This document shows, one piece after another, positions 24,898 through 36,618 of a stretch of DNA of 64,000 nucleotides. Under the pieces are notes generated by a model. The model made no database searches. It was not told where the DNA came from and worked only from the letters and a program-made list of their open reading frames with translations. The DNA is from Actinostola sp. cb2023 (lineage: Eukaryota > Cnidaria > Anthozoa > Actiniaria > Actinostolidae), in assembly GCA_033675265.1 (NCBI GenBank), contig JAUJYZ010000386.1, forward strand, positions 62,001 to 126,000. Direction: 5' to 3'. Positions within the stretch are counted from its first letter, which is position 1. Each line of letters starts with the position of its first letter. The position numbers were made by a program, and so were the translations under genes.

Positions 24898-26934
24898 GAG
24901 GCCGTCTCCCTAAAAACCACCCACTCAAATTCGCGCCTAAAATAATTTTTCCTGAAAACTCTAGCGACTGAAAGACTTTATCAAGGTTAGTACTAAAAAC
25001 AGGTTTGGTTTGGTTCAAAATATTTTTCTGGCGGCGTTAGAAACCGTCAAACATTTTTGACCAGCCAGGGCCCAGTAGCGACGTCTCAAAACTTGAAATT
25101 AGGCATTATTCGTGGCGCTGTAGAAACTTCAATTCGCATCATCAGGCAATGAATTTCATGTCAAATTGCTCACATATCTTTTTTTAGTTTTCCTAGTAAC
25201 TGAGATTTATTTCCTCAATTTAATCGTTGAAGCAAAAACAAGCATATTGTGACCCCTACTAATCACCACGGATTGAGGGCTCGAAATAACCTCGATTGAG
25301 ACGCTGATTTCGCAAAAGTGGCACTTATCTGGCAACTCTAGCCTATGCAACCAAAAGAGTACAGTCCTTTATTGATACAAATATGTAAAAACCTGTGTAC
25401 GTTTTCAATATTTCAGAAGTTATGGCCGTTTTTATAAGCACACGTGCAACATTTTGTGGTTTTCTGCTAGGTGCAAAATCGGCCTCTCTCAAGCAGAGTT
25501 AATTGAAAATAGGGCTTACCTTGCTTCCCAGCTCAAGGATATTTCCTTATTCATCCATACTTGAATCCTTCAGATACTTAAATTCACAAGTAGATCCTGT
25601 TAGAAGGTAGGCATTCCCTTCGTAACTTGAAGATGGCCATTGTTGAATCGCCTGTCAGCGAGCCAGAACTCGAAATCATGACTTCTTTTCGCGCTGAATA
25701 ATCTCTTGCGAGATCAATTAAGTGCTGAATTATTTTGAGAATTAAAAAATGAACAGTCAAAAGGCTTAATTTTGAGGAGAAAGTCAACATTTTAGGGCTC
25801 TACATCGAAGAAAACTAGCCATCTAGACCCTCCATGTGTTGTTGCTTCCACAGAGGTCCGCTTAAATGAGTGAAACCGCTGGTGGAATGTATCGACACAA
25901 CAGCGCGCACACAAACTTGGGTCTATGTATCAGCGAAAATATTTAAAATCCTATTATATCCTTTTATGCGAAAATATTTGTCGCTTGACAAGATAATTTC
26001 AGACTTTATAGTTTTTATCAAAATATCACTGACATGTTTACCGATTTGCCATCGTATGTTTTATAAATAATACAGCGATATTTTTTTGAAATCCAATATG
26101 ATTTAATACATATCATTACATGACAGCCGTCTATTGTCATGATGAGTTCAGTATCTGTTATCAGTGTTATCTCAACCACAACTAATCATAGGCAAAGCTA
26201 GCGATGCCCTTCGCCGCGGGCTCGGATGAAACGTCGCCCCGAGCACGCGCCGAAGAGCAACGGTGGACTCTCGAGCATGGAGATATATAGGCTATACGTT
26301 CTTGAAAGTAATTCATATTACTTTAGCTGATTTCTGAATTCCAGTACCATTTCGTCCTCCCTCAGGCATACATACATACATATGTCGGGCATTTGACATT
26401 TATGTCCAGCTATATAGAGCGTTGCTAATGTCTCACAATGGGGTCAGCATGCGCAATTGAAAGCAATTATATGTTACTGTAGCTATGGCTCAGTCAATTC
26501 CAGCGGTTGCCATCTCCCCCCTCTACCGTACCCCCAGGCATTTGTCGGGCATTGTCAAATTATCAATCCCAACTATGGGGCATTTTGTGGAGAAAGGCTG
26601 CCCCGGGGTAGGGCATTTGTCATTTACTCAAAAGTAGGAATGTTGTACTAGTTCTTAAAAATTATCAGGTGCTCTTAAAAGTATTTAATATTGCAAAATA
26701 ATAATTCGAAACGTCAGGTAGCGCCTCACCGCCACATATTTGTATTTTCGTTTCAACGTGCGATTTTATGAGTTGTGCAATAATCAAATATGGACGACTC
26801 TGTCACTCAGTAAGCTGCAAGATTTCTGCGGTACCGATAGCGCTTTTGATGTCACTGAATTGGTTACAAAAACTGGCTTGGGAGAATATGCATGTGATTT
26901 CTATTAGTTCCCAGGGTGGGGCATTTGCACTCTT

Positions 26935-27375
26935 AGGCCTCTTCCACACTACTCCGTTTTCGTTTGAAAATGAATACTTTTTATGCGTTTTTACCGAGCA
27001 TCCACACTAAAACGATCGAATTAAAACGGAGATGTTTATCTATGAAAGCGGAGACTTTTGAAAAACGCACGTCTATCGTTTTAGTGTGGACGGCAAAAAC
27101 GGAGCTTTTCAGAAACGCTTACGTCACAACCGGAGCTTTTCAGAACTCAGCCCCAGTTTCCCGCGGGAATAGCCGATAGTATCGCTGGCGCTACTGGAGA
27201 ATGCGTATTTGAAAACAGAAGAAACGTCGGAGCAGAGCCTGGTGGCGAAAACGCATCTTTGGATCATCGTTTTCATCCCCAAGTGTGGACAGTCGAAAAC
27301 GATGTGAAAACGCTAGTGTGGACGCAGAGATTTTTATCCTTTTTTTCAAAAACGGATTAGGGTGGACGGGGGCAT
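26935..27375. mobile_element. nested MITE with TCCACACTA/AAACG words
   Basis: The left part (CTTCCACACTACTCCGTTTTC) and right part (CGAAAACGATGTGAAAACG then AGTGTGGACG) are imperfect inverted relatives, with repeated AAACG-GAG words between. Ends are approximate. Confidence 0.5.
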
Positions 27376-27559
27376 TAATAAACTTTTACCGGAGCCCCAC
27401 TGCATGTGGGGATTTTGTACTGAATTATGAGGTGACCCCACCATGGTGCATTAGCAACTGTTTCGCTATGCGGCGGCTGCCATTGGCTTCAACTGATCTT
27501 TGTTTTATATTGACTTCTCATATGTTACAGATTCTGAAGATATTATGTTTGAAATAAAA

Positions 27560-27731
27560 TACAGTTGAACCTCCCGTTGCAACTACTCTCGTAAGCGACC
27601 ACCTTTCCTGAGCGACCAGTTTTCCAAAATACCAAAAGTTTCCAAGTCAAATCACTATAGTTGCTGAACCTCTCGTAAGCGACCACAAAGCTTGACATTT
27701 TGGGTGGTCGCTTACGGGAAGGTCTACTGTA
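27560..27731. mobile_element. nested Tc1/mariner-like MITE
   Basis: Inverted ends TACAGTTGAACCTCCCGT and ACGGGAAGGTCTACTGTA, with the word GTAAGCGACCAC occurring in both orientations inside. It sits within the loop of the foldback element. Confidence 0.65.
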
Positions 27732-29239
27732 GTACAACGTTTTCAGTAAGTTACGATTACATGTTAGTATCAAATGAGAATATTGACATATTTACCCGGT
27801 GGCATCTTGATTTCCGCTGCTAGCGACGTAACCGTTCATTAGTGATGATCAATTATTATCAATATTAGCAGATTAGTACATTTCGTTGATAACGAAACAG
27901 CAACGCTCTGGAAATAAATGTCAAATGCCCGTGGGGGAGGACAAGGTAACCGCTGGAATTCACTGAGCTATTACTTTTAAATGGCTCTAAGAAGGGGAAG
28001 CACACTCGCATTCAGAAATCAGCGACAGTAATAATTGATTTCAAGAACGTATAGCCTACCGGCATATATATCGCAATACGTACCAAAACATACTGTAGTC
28101 CCAGCCTAAATTTGTGAAAAAAAACTATAAATTCTGAAATTATATTGTTGAGCGACAAATATTTTCGCATAAAAAGAAGTAGGATTTAATCTTTTCGCTG
28201 ATAGATGACGATCATAGGCCCAAGTTTGTGTGCGCGCTGTTGTGTCGATACATTCCACCAGCGGTTTCACTCATTTAAGCGGACCTCTGTGGAAGCAACA
28301 ACACATGGAGGGTCTAGATGGCTAGTTTTCTTCGATGTAGAGCCCTAAAATGTTGACTTTCTCCTCAAAATTAAGCCTTTGACTGTTCATTTTTTAATTC
28401 TCAAAATAATTCAGCACTTAATTGATCTCGCAAGAGATTATTCAGCGCGAAAAGAAGTCATGATTTCGAGTTCTGGCTCGCTGACAGGCGATTCAACAAT
28501 GGCCGTCTTCAAGTTACGAAGGGAATGCCTACCTTCTAACAGGATCTACTTGTGAATTTAAGTATCTGAAGGATTCAAGTATGGATGAATAAGGAAATAT
28601 CCTTGAGCTGGGAAGCAAGGTAAGCCCTATTTTCAATTAACTCTGCTTGAGAGAGGCCGATTTTGCACCTAGCAGAAAACCACAAAATGTTGCACGTGTG
28701 CTTATAAAAACGGCCATAACTTCTGAAATATTGAAAACGTACACAGGTTTTTACATATTTGTATCAATAAAGGACTGTACTCTTTGGTTGCATAGGCTAG
28801 AGTTGCCAGATAAGTGCCACTTTTGCGAAATCAGCGTCTCAATCGAGGTTATTTCGAGCCCTCAATCCGTGGTGATTAGTAGGGGTCACAATATGCTTGT
28901 TTTTGCTTCAACGATTAAATTGAGGAAATAAATCTCAGTTACTAGGAAAACTAAAAAGATATGTGAGCAATTTGACATGAAATTCATTGCCTGATGATGC
29001 GAATTGAAGTTTCTACAGCGCCACGAATAATGCCTAATTTCAAGTTTTGAGACGTCGCTACTGGGCCCTGGCTGGTCAAAATGTTTGACGGTTTCTAACG
29101 CCGCCAGAAAAATATTTTGAACCAAACCAAACCTGTTTTAGTACTAACCTTGATAAAGTCTTTCAGTCGCTAGAGTTTCAGGAAAAATTATTTTAGGCGC
29201 GAATTTGAGTGGGTGGTTTTTAGGGAGACGGCCTCTTAA

Positions 29240-31390
29240 ATACTTGACGCGATCCTGTGGCTTCAACTGACTATCTTCCAGTGTTTTTAATCTTGAATGC
29301 ATATCTTCACACAAACTTTTCAAGGATATGGCAGTGAACTCCCAGTCGCCGTATCGCTGGGGTGTCCTTCTTTCTCTTTGTGGTCTTCCGTGACTTGATT
29401 CATGCTCCAATTCTTGATCTTGATTCACTTCATCTTCAAACATCTCATCCAGCTCTTCAGGTTCTTGCAATGTTTCATTCAATTCATTTAAATCAGTTGC
29501 AAGTTCGTCTTGAGCATTTGTATCTAGTAAATCATTTTGGACTTCCTCCTCTACATGTACAGGTAGATAAAGTGTTCCAGAATAACAGTTATTTTCATCC
29601 TCTTCCTCCTCCTCATCCTCAGCACTCTGCTCTTTAGACACACATTCTTCACTTTCCACATTGTCATGTTCTTCTACGTTAAAAGACTTTGTTTTCTTTG
29701 CTTGGAATGTATCATCACAAGACTTGAACAACTTGAGATTGTTATAGTGCACAACCTTTGTCTTAACTCCACTCATCTTGATCCTGTAATTAACATCAGA
29801 AAGTTTTTCTTGGATGGTATAAGGACCACTCCAGTGTCTGTGAAACTTTGCAGCTTCTCCTACTTTCAATTGAGGAGTGTATAGAAATACTTGATCTCCA
29901 GGCTTGTAATACTTGTTGGTTGCATTCTTGTTGTAATACTCTTTCTGTCGAAGCTGTGCCATCTGTAGATTCTTACTTGTTTGTCGATAAGCCTCTGTTA
30001 ACTTCTCCTTTAGGTCTATAGCAAATTTACCATACGATGACTCCTCTCCTGTAATCTCTTCTCCTAACATGATGTCTAATGGTAATCTTGTCTCTCTTCC
30101 AAACATAAGGTGAAAGGGTGTATAACCAGTGGATTTGTTGACACTGCTCCTGTATGCCATCAGACAGGCTCCAATGTTTTCATCCCACGTGTCAGTATTC
30201 TCTGTCACTCTGACCTTGAGTAGATTCTTTAATATTCTGTTGAATCGTTCCACTTGACCATTACCTGCTGGGTGATAAGGTGTTGTCCGTGTCTTCTTTA
30301 TCTCCAGTACATCACACATTTCTTGAAAGATCTTAGACTCAAAGTTCCTACCCTGATCTGAATGAATACTATCAGGAACTCCGTAACGGTAGATCCATTC
30401 GTTAATGAGTACTCTTGCACAGGTACCCGCTCTTTGATTCCTTAACGGGTAGGCTTCTGCCCACTTGGTGTATGCACACTGCACAGTTAAGATGTAGGAG
30501 TTCCCTCTTTTGGTACGAGGTAAAGGACCAATGATGTCAATATGTATTCTTTGCATTGGATGTGATGATGGAATAGATATCAGCTCAGCCTTTGGTTTCT
30601 TGGGTGGTGGTTTACATTCCCCACAAGTCAAACATGATTGCACATAATCATACACTGCACTCGATAGACCAGGACGCCAAAATCTTGCTTGTAACTTGTG
30701 GAGAGTTTTGAACGTACCAAGATGGCTGCCTTCGATTCCGTCATGTACTCGCTTGAGTGCTGGTTTAAGTAAACTCTCTGGTAGGATGATTCTTGATTTC
30801 CAGTCTTCCTGGTTTCTTGTTGGCCGAATGCGCAACACCTCATCTTTCAGCTCTAGTAATTCAAATTTCGCCCAAATAGACTTGGTCATGGGACTCATAC
30901 TCTGCAGTTCTCTCTTGGACGGCTTGTCTTTTCTTGCTGACAGGTGCTCAATGACACAACTAATGTCTGGATCTTTCATCTGTGCTTCAGCGACCTCATT
31001 CAACGACCATAGAACATCTTTCTTTACAGATTGATCTGTAATAGCTGATACTGTTGCGGTTGGTGCTGGTTGTACACCACACGAAGGACAGTTTCCACCA
31101 TGATGTCTGCGAGGCCTTCTGGACATAGCGTCGGCGTTGGCATGATCTCTTCCAGGTCGATGAATGATTTCGAAGTCATATTCTTGTAGTTTCTCCAGCC
31201 ACCGAGCAACTTGACCTTGTGGTTCTTTGAAGGATGTTAACCACTGGAGCGCGTGATGATCTGTCCTGACCTTGAACTTTCTACCCAAGCAAATAGTACC
31301 GGAAATAATCGATGAACTCCACCAGTGCGAGCATTTCCGATCGTGTTGCACAGTAATTGCGTTCAGGTGGTCTAAGAGAACGACTTCCAT
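29240..31390 (-). pseudogene. gypsy pol fragment: RNase H end and integrase
   Basis: The first ~90 residues are the end of RNase H (RTDHHALQWLTSFKEPQG, then HANADAMSRR). An H2C2 zinc module follows (HDGIEGSHLGTFKTLHKL, then CLTCGEC). The integrase core has its aspartates in IHIDIIGPLP and HSDQGRNFE and its glutamate in NGQVERFNR. A C-terminal stretch with VVHYNNLKLF and a very acidic tail close the protein. The frame runs about 30 codons past 29236 into the neighbouring element; that extension is not original. Integrase would insert the cDNA into host DNA, but this copy has no working RT. Confidence 0.85.
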
Positions 31391-32021
31391 AGGCTATCAC
31401 ACGTTCAGTGCCATCAGACTGTACTTGTGAGAGTACCGCTCCAATCCCCTTTTCTGTACTAGCATCAGTGTCTAACACAAACTCTCCTGCATCTGGTCCA
31501 AAACTTGGGTAAGCGAGAATAGGAGGATTTGTTAGACAATCTTTGAGTTCCTGAAAAGCTTTCTCTTGCTGTTCCGTCCATTCAAATTCTTTACTCTTTT
31601 GCAAAAGACGACGCAATGGCTCTGACTTGACTGCGAAATCTTGTATGAATCTTCTATAGTATGAACATAGACCCAGGAAGCTTCTTAACTCAGTTACATC
31701 TTTAGGCGTTGGCCATTCTCGTACTGCCCTTGTCTTCTCGTGGTCTGTCTGGATTCCATCTGAGGAAACAATATGGCCGAGAAATCTGATGCTTCGTTGC
31801 AGGAATGAACACTTCTTCTTCTTCAGCTTTACCTTTGCAAGTCGTAGCCGTTCAAAAACAGCTCGAAGACGCGTTAAATGTTCATCAAAGTTCTTAGACC
31901 AGATAATGATGTCGTCTAAATAAACTAGACAGTCGAATTTTCTGTTCTTCCGAAAGTTCATGCGCATTTTCTGATTGATTAATTTCACTAACGTTTTCTG
32001 CAGGCTGATAGCTTTTATCAT
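31281..32021 (-). pseudogene. gypsy pol fragment: RT C-terminus and RNase H start
   Basis: Starts effectively at the RT active-site motif VYLDDIIIWS and continues through FLGHIVSSDG and FLGLCSYYRRFI to RNase H (FVLDTDASTEKGIGAVLS). All RT sequence before the YLDD motif is missing. Upstream, a protease-RT linker is joined directly to this motif near 31925-31945. A frame break near 31281-31390 separates it from the downstream pol fragment. It cannot encode an active RT. Confidence 0.85.
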
Positions 32022-32048
32022 CTTGGCTGGATATTACGTTGAATTCAC

Positions 32049-32876
32049 TTACTGAAGTATACTTTGATGTAATAGGTAAAATCGGCCAATTGCTTTATTT
32101 GCTTTCAATTCTATGACTCTGTCGGTGAAATTTGCCAGTCGAACTAAGACTTTCCCTTCCCGGGGTATGACAAGTGTTCGTGCCAAGTAAGGGCCGTTCT
32201 CGGAACACAGTTTGTTAACTCTCTCCACCATACCTGGAGTACCCTCATTTCTTTCGAAACCCTTCTCTAGTTTAGCCGTAATCGATAGTTCAGTTCCTGG
32301 ATTAATTTCTATCTTCTCTGTTAGCATTAATCGACATACAGTGGGACTTGATTTTTGGTAATGAATGGGTATTTCACTGTCCTTTATGCAGAAAGTGCCA
32401 AGGTCATAGCAAATTTTGCACCCATTCGCTTCAAAGAAATCTGTACCCAGTATTGCTTCATGATAAATACCCTTAACCACGACCATGGGGACAACTTGAT
32501 CAACAGATCCTACACGCAGTCTAACGTTTGTTCGCCCTTTGATTTCTAGTTTTTCTCCGTTTGCAACTGTTAAAGTAGCATCTATGAATTCTAGTTTATC
32601 AGGGCTATAACATCCGCTTTTCTTCCACGTTTCTTCGTCTATGATACTCGTTGTTGCTCCCGTGTCTAATAGGATAGATATTTTAGAATGATTAATCAAA
32701 CCAGAAATAAAAATTCCATTTCCACTCACTGACAATAAGGTATGGTTTTCTTCTGTACTCGGGGCTGAAATGTTCAATGGGACTGGCTGCCCCTCGGCAA
32801 TCCCCTTCCCTCGTTTCCCGATGCTTTTTCCGGGCAATTTGACGCGTAATGACCCATATTTTGGCAAGCGTAGCAC
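32049..32876 (-). pseudogene. gypsy protease region (retropepsin)
   Basis: Contains the aspartic-protease motif LLDTGATTSIIDEETW, followed by a hydrophobic VVPMVVVKGIYHEAILGTDFF segment in which ILGTDFF is the second conserved retropepsin feature. The CCHC zinc knuckle (32834-32875) reads in another frame at its start, so the gag-pol junction is frameshifted here. The protease would process Gag-Pol in an active element. Confidence 0.8.
32834..32875 (-). other. CCHC zinc knuckle of gag (nucleocapsid), out of frame
   Basis: Minus-strand codons give a C-x2-C-x4-H-x4-C knuckle (CYACQNMGHYASNC), in a frame different from both the gag and protease frames. It is the nucleic-acid-binding part of Gag. 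The frame mismatch shows at least one indel between 32876 and 32940. Confidence 0.8.
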
Positions 32877-32910
32877 TTGACTTCATTTAACTTCTTCTGC
32901 GGCTTCTTTT

Positions 32911-33705
32911 CTAATCTCTCTCTTCTAGACTTTCCAGCTTTTTTTTCATGCTCACTACAAGCTCTCTTAGCTCTTTTAATTCGGAATCCTTCTCACTTCC
33001 GACGGATATTACGTCACAATGGATCTTCTTTTGTTGAGCTGACTTAATATTATGGGATGCGCTACGGGCACTCTCGAGCGATCGTACCATTCTGACTGCA
33101 TCGGTCAAAGAATCTGGCTGGTTCAAGAAAAGTTTTTCACGTATTTCTTCTACCACAACCACCCCCTCAATGAATTTATCTTTCGCTAGCTCATCTCTGA
33201 ATTCAAACGAAGCATTTGGGTAGGCATTTTCGGTTAGCTCTAGCAATGCATCCGAGAAGTTGTCAAAACTTTCGCCTTTGTTTTGCTTTCTGGCTTTCAA
33301 ATGCAGCTTATAATCGGCTACGGTTTTTACTGAATCAAATCTCTCGATTAACTTGGCCGTGAAAACATCAAAGGGAAAATCATCCTGCAATCTCAGCAGC
33401 TGTACCGCTCTATAGGCTGGTTGGTCTAGCAATGTCATCAGGAAATCTTTCATCTCGCTCGTTGGGACATGAACGAGTTTGGCGTATTGGTTAAACTGTG
33501 ACAACCATGTTTTGAAATTATGGCCTAAGGAATAGTTCCTTGGAACTTTCGGTATGTATTTACCTTTAACTTCACGCTGACTTGAATTTAGCGCTTTTAT
33601 CATTGAACTCATCAAATTTTCAAGCGTAACTGAACTGCTGCTACCTGTCGCCGTCGCTCCTTCGGCCGCTATTTGCTCTTCTTTTCCTTTCTCTTTGTCT
33701 GCCAT
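32911..33705 (-). pseudogene. gypsy gag (capsid region)
   Basis: 264 residues starting MADKEKGKEE. The central part (YSLGHNFKTWLSQFNQYAKL to the helical segment near LTEN) has the pattern of Ty3/gypsy Gag capsid domains, including a retrotransposon-gag-like stretch around FSDALLEL. It stops before the zinc knuckle, which lies downstream in another frame. The start lies 44 bases after the LTR, on the minus strand. Confidence 0.75.
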
Positions 33706-33748
33706 TTCTTGCTCGTCTTTTTCTTTACTTCTTTACCGCTGCCACCAA

Positions 33749-33937
33749 TGTAGTATTTTGTTACAGTGTAACGTGTAACAAGGGAAATATACTTTATTTC
33801 ATAACAACACAAAACGGAGATGTGTACAACTTGAAAACTCGACACACACTCAGCCTTGACAACGGCACACGCCACTATCACGCGTACATGACGTCACTAT
33901 CACGCGTACATGACGTCACGACAGTCTTCTCTCTACA
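33749..33937 (-). repeat. 5' LTR of the gypsy element (189 bp)
   Basis: On the minus strand it begins TGTAGAGAGAAG and ends AAAATACTACA, the usual TG...CA. It contains an AATAAA signal (ATGAAATAAAGTATA), and the PBS-like TTGGTGGCAGCGG starts immediately after it. Without a second LTR for comparison the boundaries rest on these signals. Confidence 0.75.
33882..33920 (-). promoter_or_regulatory. tandem CRE sites in the LTR U3
   Basis: A ~21-base unit with CACGCGTACATGACGTCAC is repeated twice in direct order. Each copy contains the full CREB/ATF palindrome TGACGTCA, placed where an LTR enhancer would be. Confidence 0.6.
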
Positions 33938-33990
33938 GTATGAAAGTCAAGTTGCTATTTAATAATAAAACTGATTATTGTCTCCTGTAG

Positions 33991-36015
33991 GGAAGAAGCA
34001 CCTCTTATAAAAACCATCATCAATGATCACTCCAAGAATGTTGTGAAAGACCACTGTGAGGATGGTTTCCAACATATTGTAGTGAGGAGGAACCACATTT
34101 TGCCTGATTGTATGAGATGGTTTAAAAGAGCTGACTTTGCACAAGATATGCCACTTCAAGTAAGATTCATTGGTGAAATGGCTGGGGACTGGGGTGGTCC
34201 ACGTCGCGAGTGTGTTTTCAGCTGCTACTCAAGGAACTGACCAGAAGTCCAGTATTTAATGGAGAGCCAGGCTTCTTACTGCCATCACCATCACTCTCAT
34301 ACCTTGTTGATGGGACAGTATACCAAGCAGGAAGGATGATAGCAGCTATATTACTTCAAGGAGGCCCAGCTCCTTCTGTATTCAGTCCCTTGGTTATAGA
34401 TTACATTGTAGGAAAAGCCAAACCAAAAGTTGAAGATGTACCTCTTGTAACAGTAAGAAAAGTGCTTCAAGAGGTTAGTGTGGTCTTTTAAAAGTGCCTG
34501 CTCTGAGTCATGTGATAATTAATAATTTCAAACACAAGGTCTCCTCAGATTTCAACCCTGTCTCACTTCCCAAGTGTTTGAAATGACTTATCAAACTCCA
34601 CTTTACAACCATTGTTATTGAAGTGCAACCCTGAAAACTACAATGCTTTCAGACAAACTCCAGTCTAGACGGCCATCAATCAAATTAGCTTTGCTATGAT
34701 TGGCTAAAGTCTGGGCACGCCCGTGTTGTTTGATTGACGTCCAGCTATTTACAAACCTGACAAGCTGTTTTGAAGGTCACACTTCAATGATAACGATTAT
34801 AATAGAAGAACTTAGTAATTTCTAGAAGTCTAGAAATGCTGGCTGTATTTGGAAACGATTTCTAAATACAAGTCACAGTTATGATTTCTATTGTGTTGGC
34901 CTAATGAATTATTAATGAGTTTGATAAATATATTTCATTTCATTAGTGGGTTCTAGTTCAATGTATTTACACGAGTTATGGTGTACCACAATATTACCCT
35001 TCCTCTGCTGATCTATACTTCTACCTATACAGGTTTTAGTTTCTAACAAAGCTGAAAGTGACACCTTGTACATGTACAATGAAGTCTGTGACGAAATTGG
35101 TTGGTACAAAGACATAACTGCCACAAATGTGAAAGAGTTTGTTGAAATGGCGTCATACCACTACTGCCTTGTGAAAAACAGAGCAAACTTGGATGAGTTC
35201 ATCAGAGGATTGGATTCACTGCAGCTTGTTCAACTAATCAAACAATATCCAGGTTACTGCATAATGATAGTGTTAGGGTTTCGGTTTCAGTCAATAACTT
35301 TATTCATGTGTCTATCTTCTACATGTAGCATGCCACAAGTGACATTATTACTAATTTGGGACACTACATGAAATATGCAGTTAACCACATTGCCTATGGA
35401 AAATGTGAAATGTATAATTTAGTAATTTGTAAATATATTTTTATAGAACAACTGAAAGGCGTGATGTGCTGCGAGGCAAGACCACTCACACCAGATGAAG
35501 TATACAACTTATTTTCCTTTGATTATGATGGCTTGTTGGGGAGCAATCTACGACAACAGGAGGAAGCTGCCACCATGAGTCTTATGTTGTTTTTTATGGA
35601 CTGCACAAATCAGGGTACATTATATGGAGTAGAATTAGCCTGTTTAATACTTCAAACTTATCATGTACTGAATGTAAACAATTCATGTAATTTAGCAGTA
35701 TGATCATATTAGATTCAATGCATAAGTTTGATGTATTGATTACCATTAGTAAGCATATTTATTTGAGTAATGTTTTATTTTTCAGATTCAAAAATCAAAT
35801 TGGAGGACTTTCTGCAGTTCTTATCTGGAAGCAGCAACATACCCCCAGGGGGGTTTGATATTGAACCTACAGTTCATTTTAGTGATAGTTCTCCTTTCCC
35901 ATTTGTATCCACATGTGCTCTCACACTAACATTGCCTTTAAAACTTCAAGATGAAGTATTCAAGCAGAATATGGTTGAAGCAGTCATTGGCTCCCCTTTC
36001 TTTGGAAAAGTTTAG
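33991..36015 (+). CDS. HECT-type E3 ubiquitin ligase, last four exons (5' part not visible)
   Basis: Exons 33991-34473, 35033-35252, 35447-35614 and 35786-36015 have acceptors CTCCTGTAG, ACCTATACAG, TTTTATAG and TTTTTCAG, donors GTTAGT, GTTACT and GTACAT, and matching phases. Together they give a HECT-like domain resembling G2E3-type proteins (FIGEMAGDWGGPRRE, LSYLVDG, LVQLIKQYP, CCEARPLTPDEVYNLF). The C-terminus holds the HECT active-site pattern VSTCALTLTLPL, with the catalytic Cys at 35914. Such enzymes transfer ubiquitin through that cysteine. The frame shifts near 34212 (GAGTGTGTTTTCAG), by an indel or error, so the copy may be a pseudogene. Upstream exons are absent, replaced by the gypsy element and other repeats. 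Confidence 0.75.
34474..35032 (+). other. HECT gene intron, nothing else recognised
   Basis: Bounded by GAG/GTTAGTG and CTATACAG/GTT. No repeat family, RNA or open frame of note was seen. Confidence 0.6.
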
Positions 36016-36035
36016 CTAGCCTCCTACGCATCCAT

Positions 36036-36485
36036 AGGCCTTTTCACGAATAGACCGGAAGTAGCTGAACGCAATGCATCGTGGACTATATTCGGCACAA
36101 ACACAACAATCTGAGCGCCATATTGGATCGAAGAACTCCGGAAGAACATAAACAAACTCACTCCATCATGCCTCAGTGTACCGTGATGGGCTGCAATAAT
36201 GACATGAGATATCGCGAAAGGTTCGTTTTATTGTGTTTCTTAGTTTCTTTGTGTATAACGGCAATTTGAATAGCACAAAATGAAAATTATACGTGGTACA
36301 CCGTATAATGTAGTTACTAGAGATTACTATATTTTACTAATCTTAGATGGGTCAATATGCCACATGTCAGGAGTATTTTGTGTCATTATTGCAGCCCATA
36401 TGGTGCCTGGATTGTTGTGTTTGTGCCAAATCTAGACCAGAATGCACTCCGTTCAGCTACTTCCGGTCTATCCGTGAAAAGGTCT
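36036..36485. mobile_element. ~450-bp MITE with ~90-bp inverted repeats and a THAP-like exon remnant
   Basis: The arms at 36036-36130 and 36390-36485 are inverted copies (GACCGGAAGTAGCTGAACG; CACAAACACAACAATC). It starts 20 bases after the HECT stop codon. Inside, at 36169, a short frame MPQCTVMGCNN resembles the first residues of THAP zinc fingers. THAP domains are found in P-element-type transposases, so this may be a shrunken relative of such an element; that link is weak. Confidence 0.6.
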
Positions 36486-36618
36486 GGGTCTACATGTATG
36501 TGTATGTTCAGTTCCATCACACAAGATGCAATCTTGAGAGTGTTGTGTGACAAGACTAAACACAGCTGCATAGGAGACTAGAACTAAGTCAGAGTTGTTA
36601 GTTTTCACATGTGTGTTA

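Larger units (their letters stand above)
24898..29235. mobile_element. 4.3-kb foldback element flanked by TTAA
   Basis: The outer ends GAGGCCGTCTCCC and GGGAGACGGCCTC are inverted and abut TTAA at 24894-24897 and 29236-29239. The arms stay inverted for well over 1 kb (to about 26.3 kb and from about 28.0 kb), including TGTATCGACACAACAGCGCG and its complement. The interior (26.4-27.9 kb) carries two smaller MITEs and no recognised transposase. The two flanks belong to different sequences: transporter copy D on the left and the pol gene of the retroelement on the right. Confidence 0.8.
29236..33937 (-). mobile_element. defective Ty3/gypsy-like LTR retrotransposon
   Basis: Reading on the minus strand: 5' LTR (33749-33937), a likely primer-binding region TTGGTGGCAGCGG directly after it, gag, a CCHC knuckle, retropepsin, the C-terminal part of RT, RNase H and integrase. 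The order protease-RT-RNaseH-integrase is that of Ty3/gypsy. Most of RT is deleted, frames are broken, and the 3' end is cut at TTAA by the neighbouring element, so no 3' LTR is present. It lies in reverse orientation just upstream of the first visible exon of the HECT gene. Confidence 0.9.

Noticed and set aside
29144..29239. Extension of the integrase frame to 29144
   Set aside because: The last ~30 codons lie within the TTAA-flanked element, not in the retroelement.
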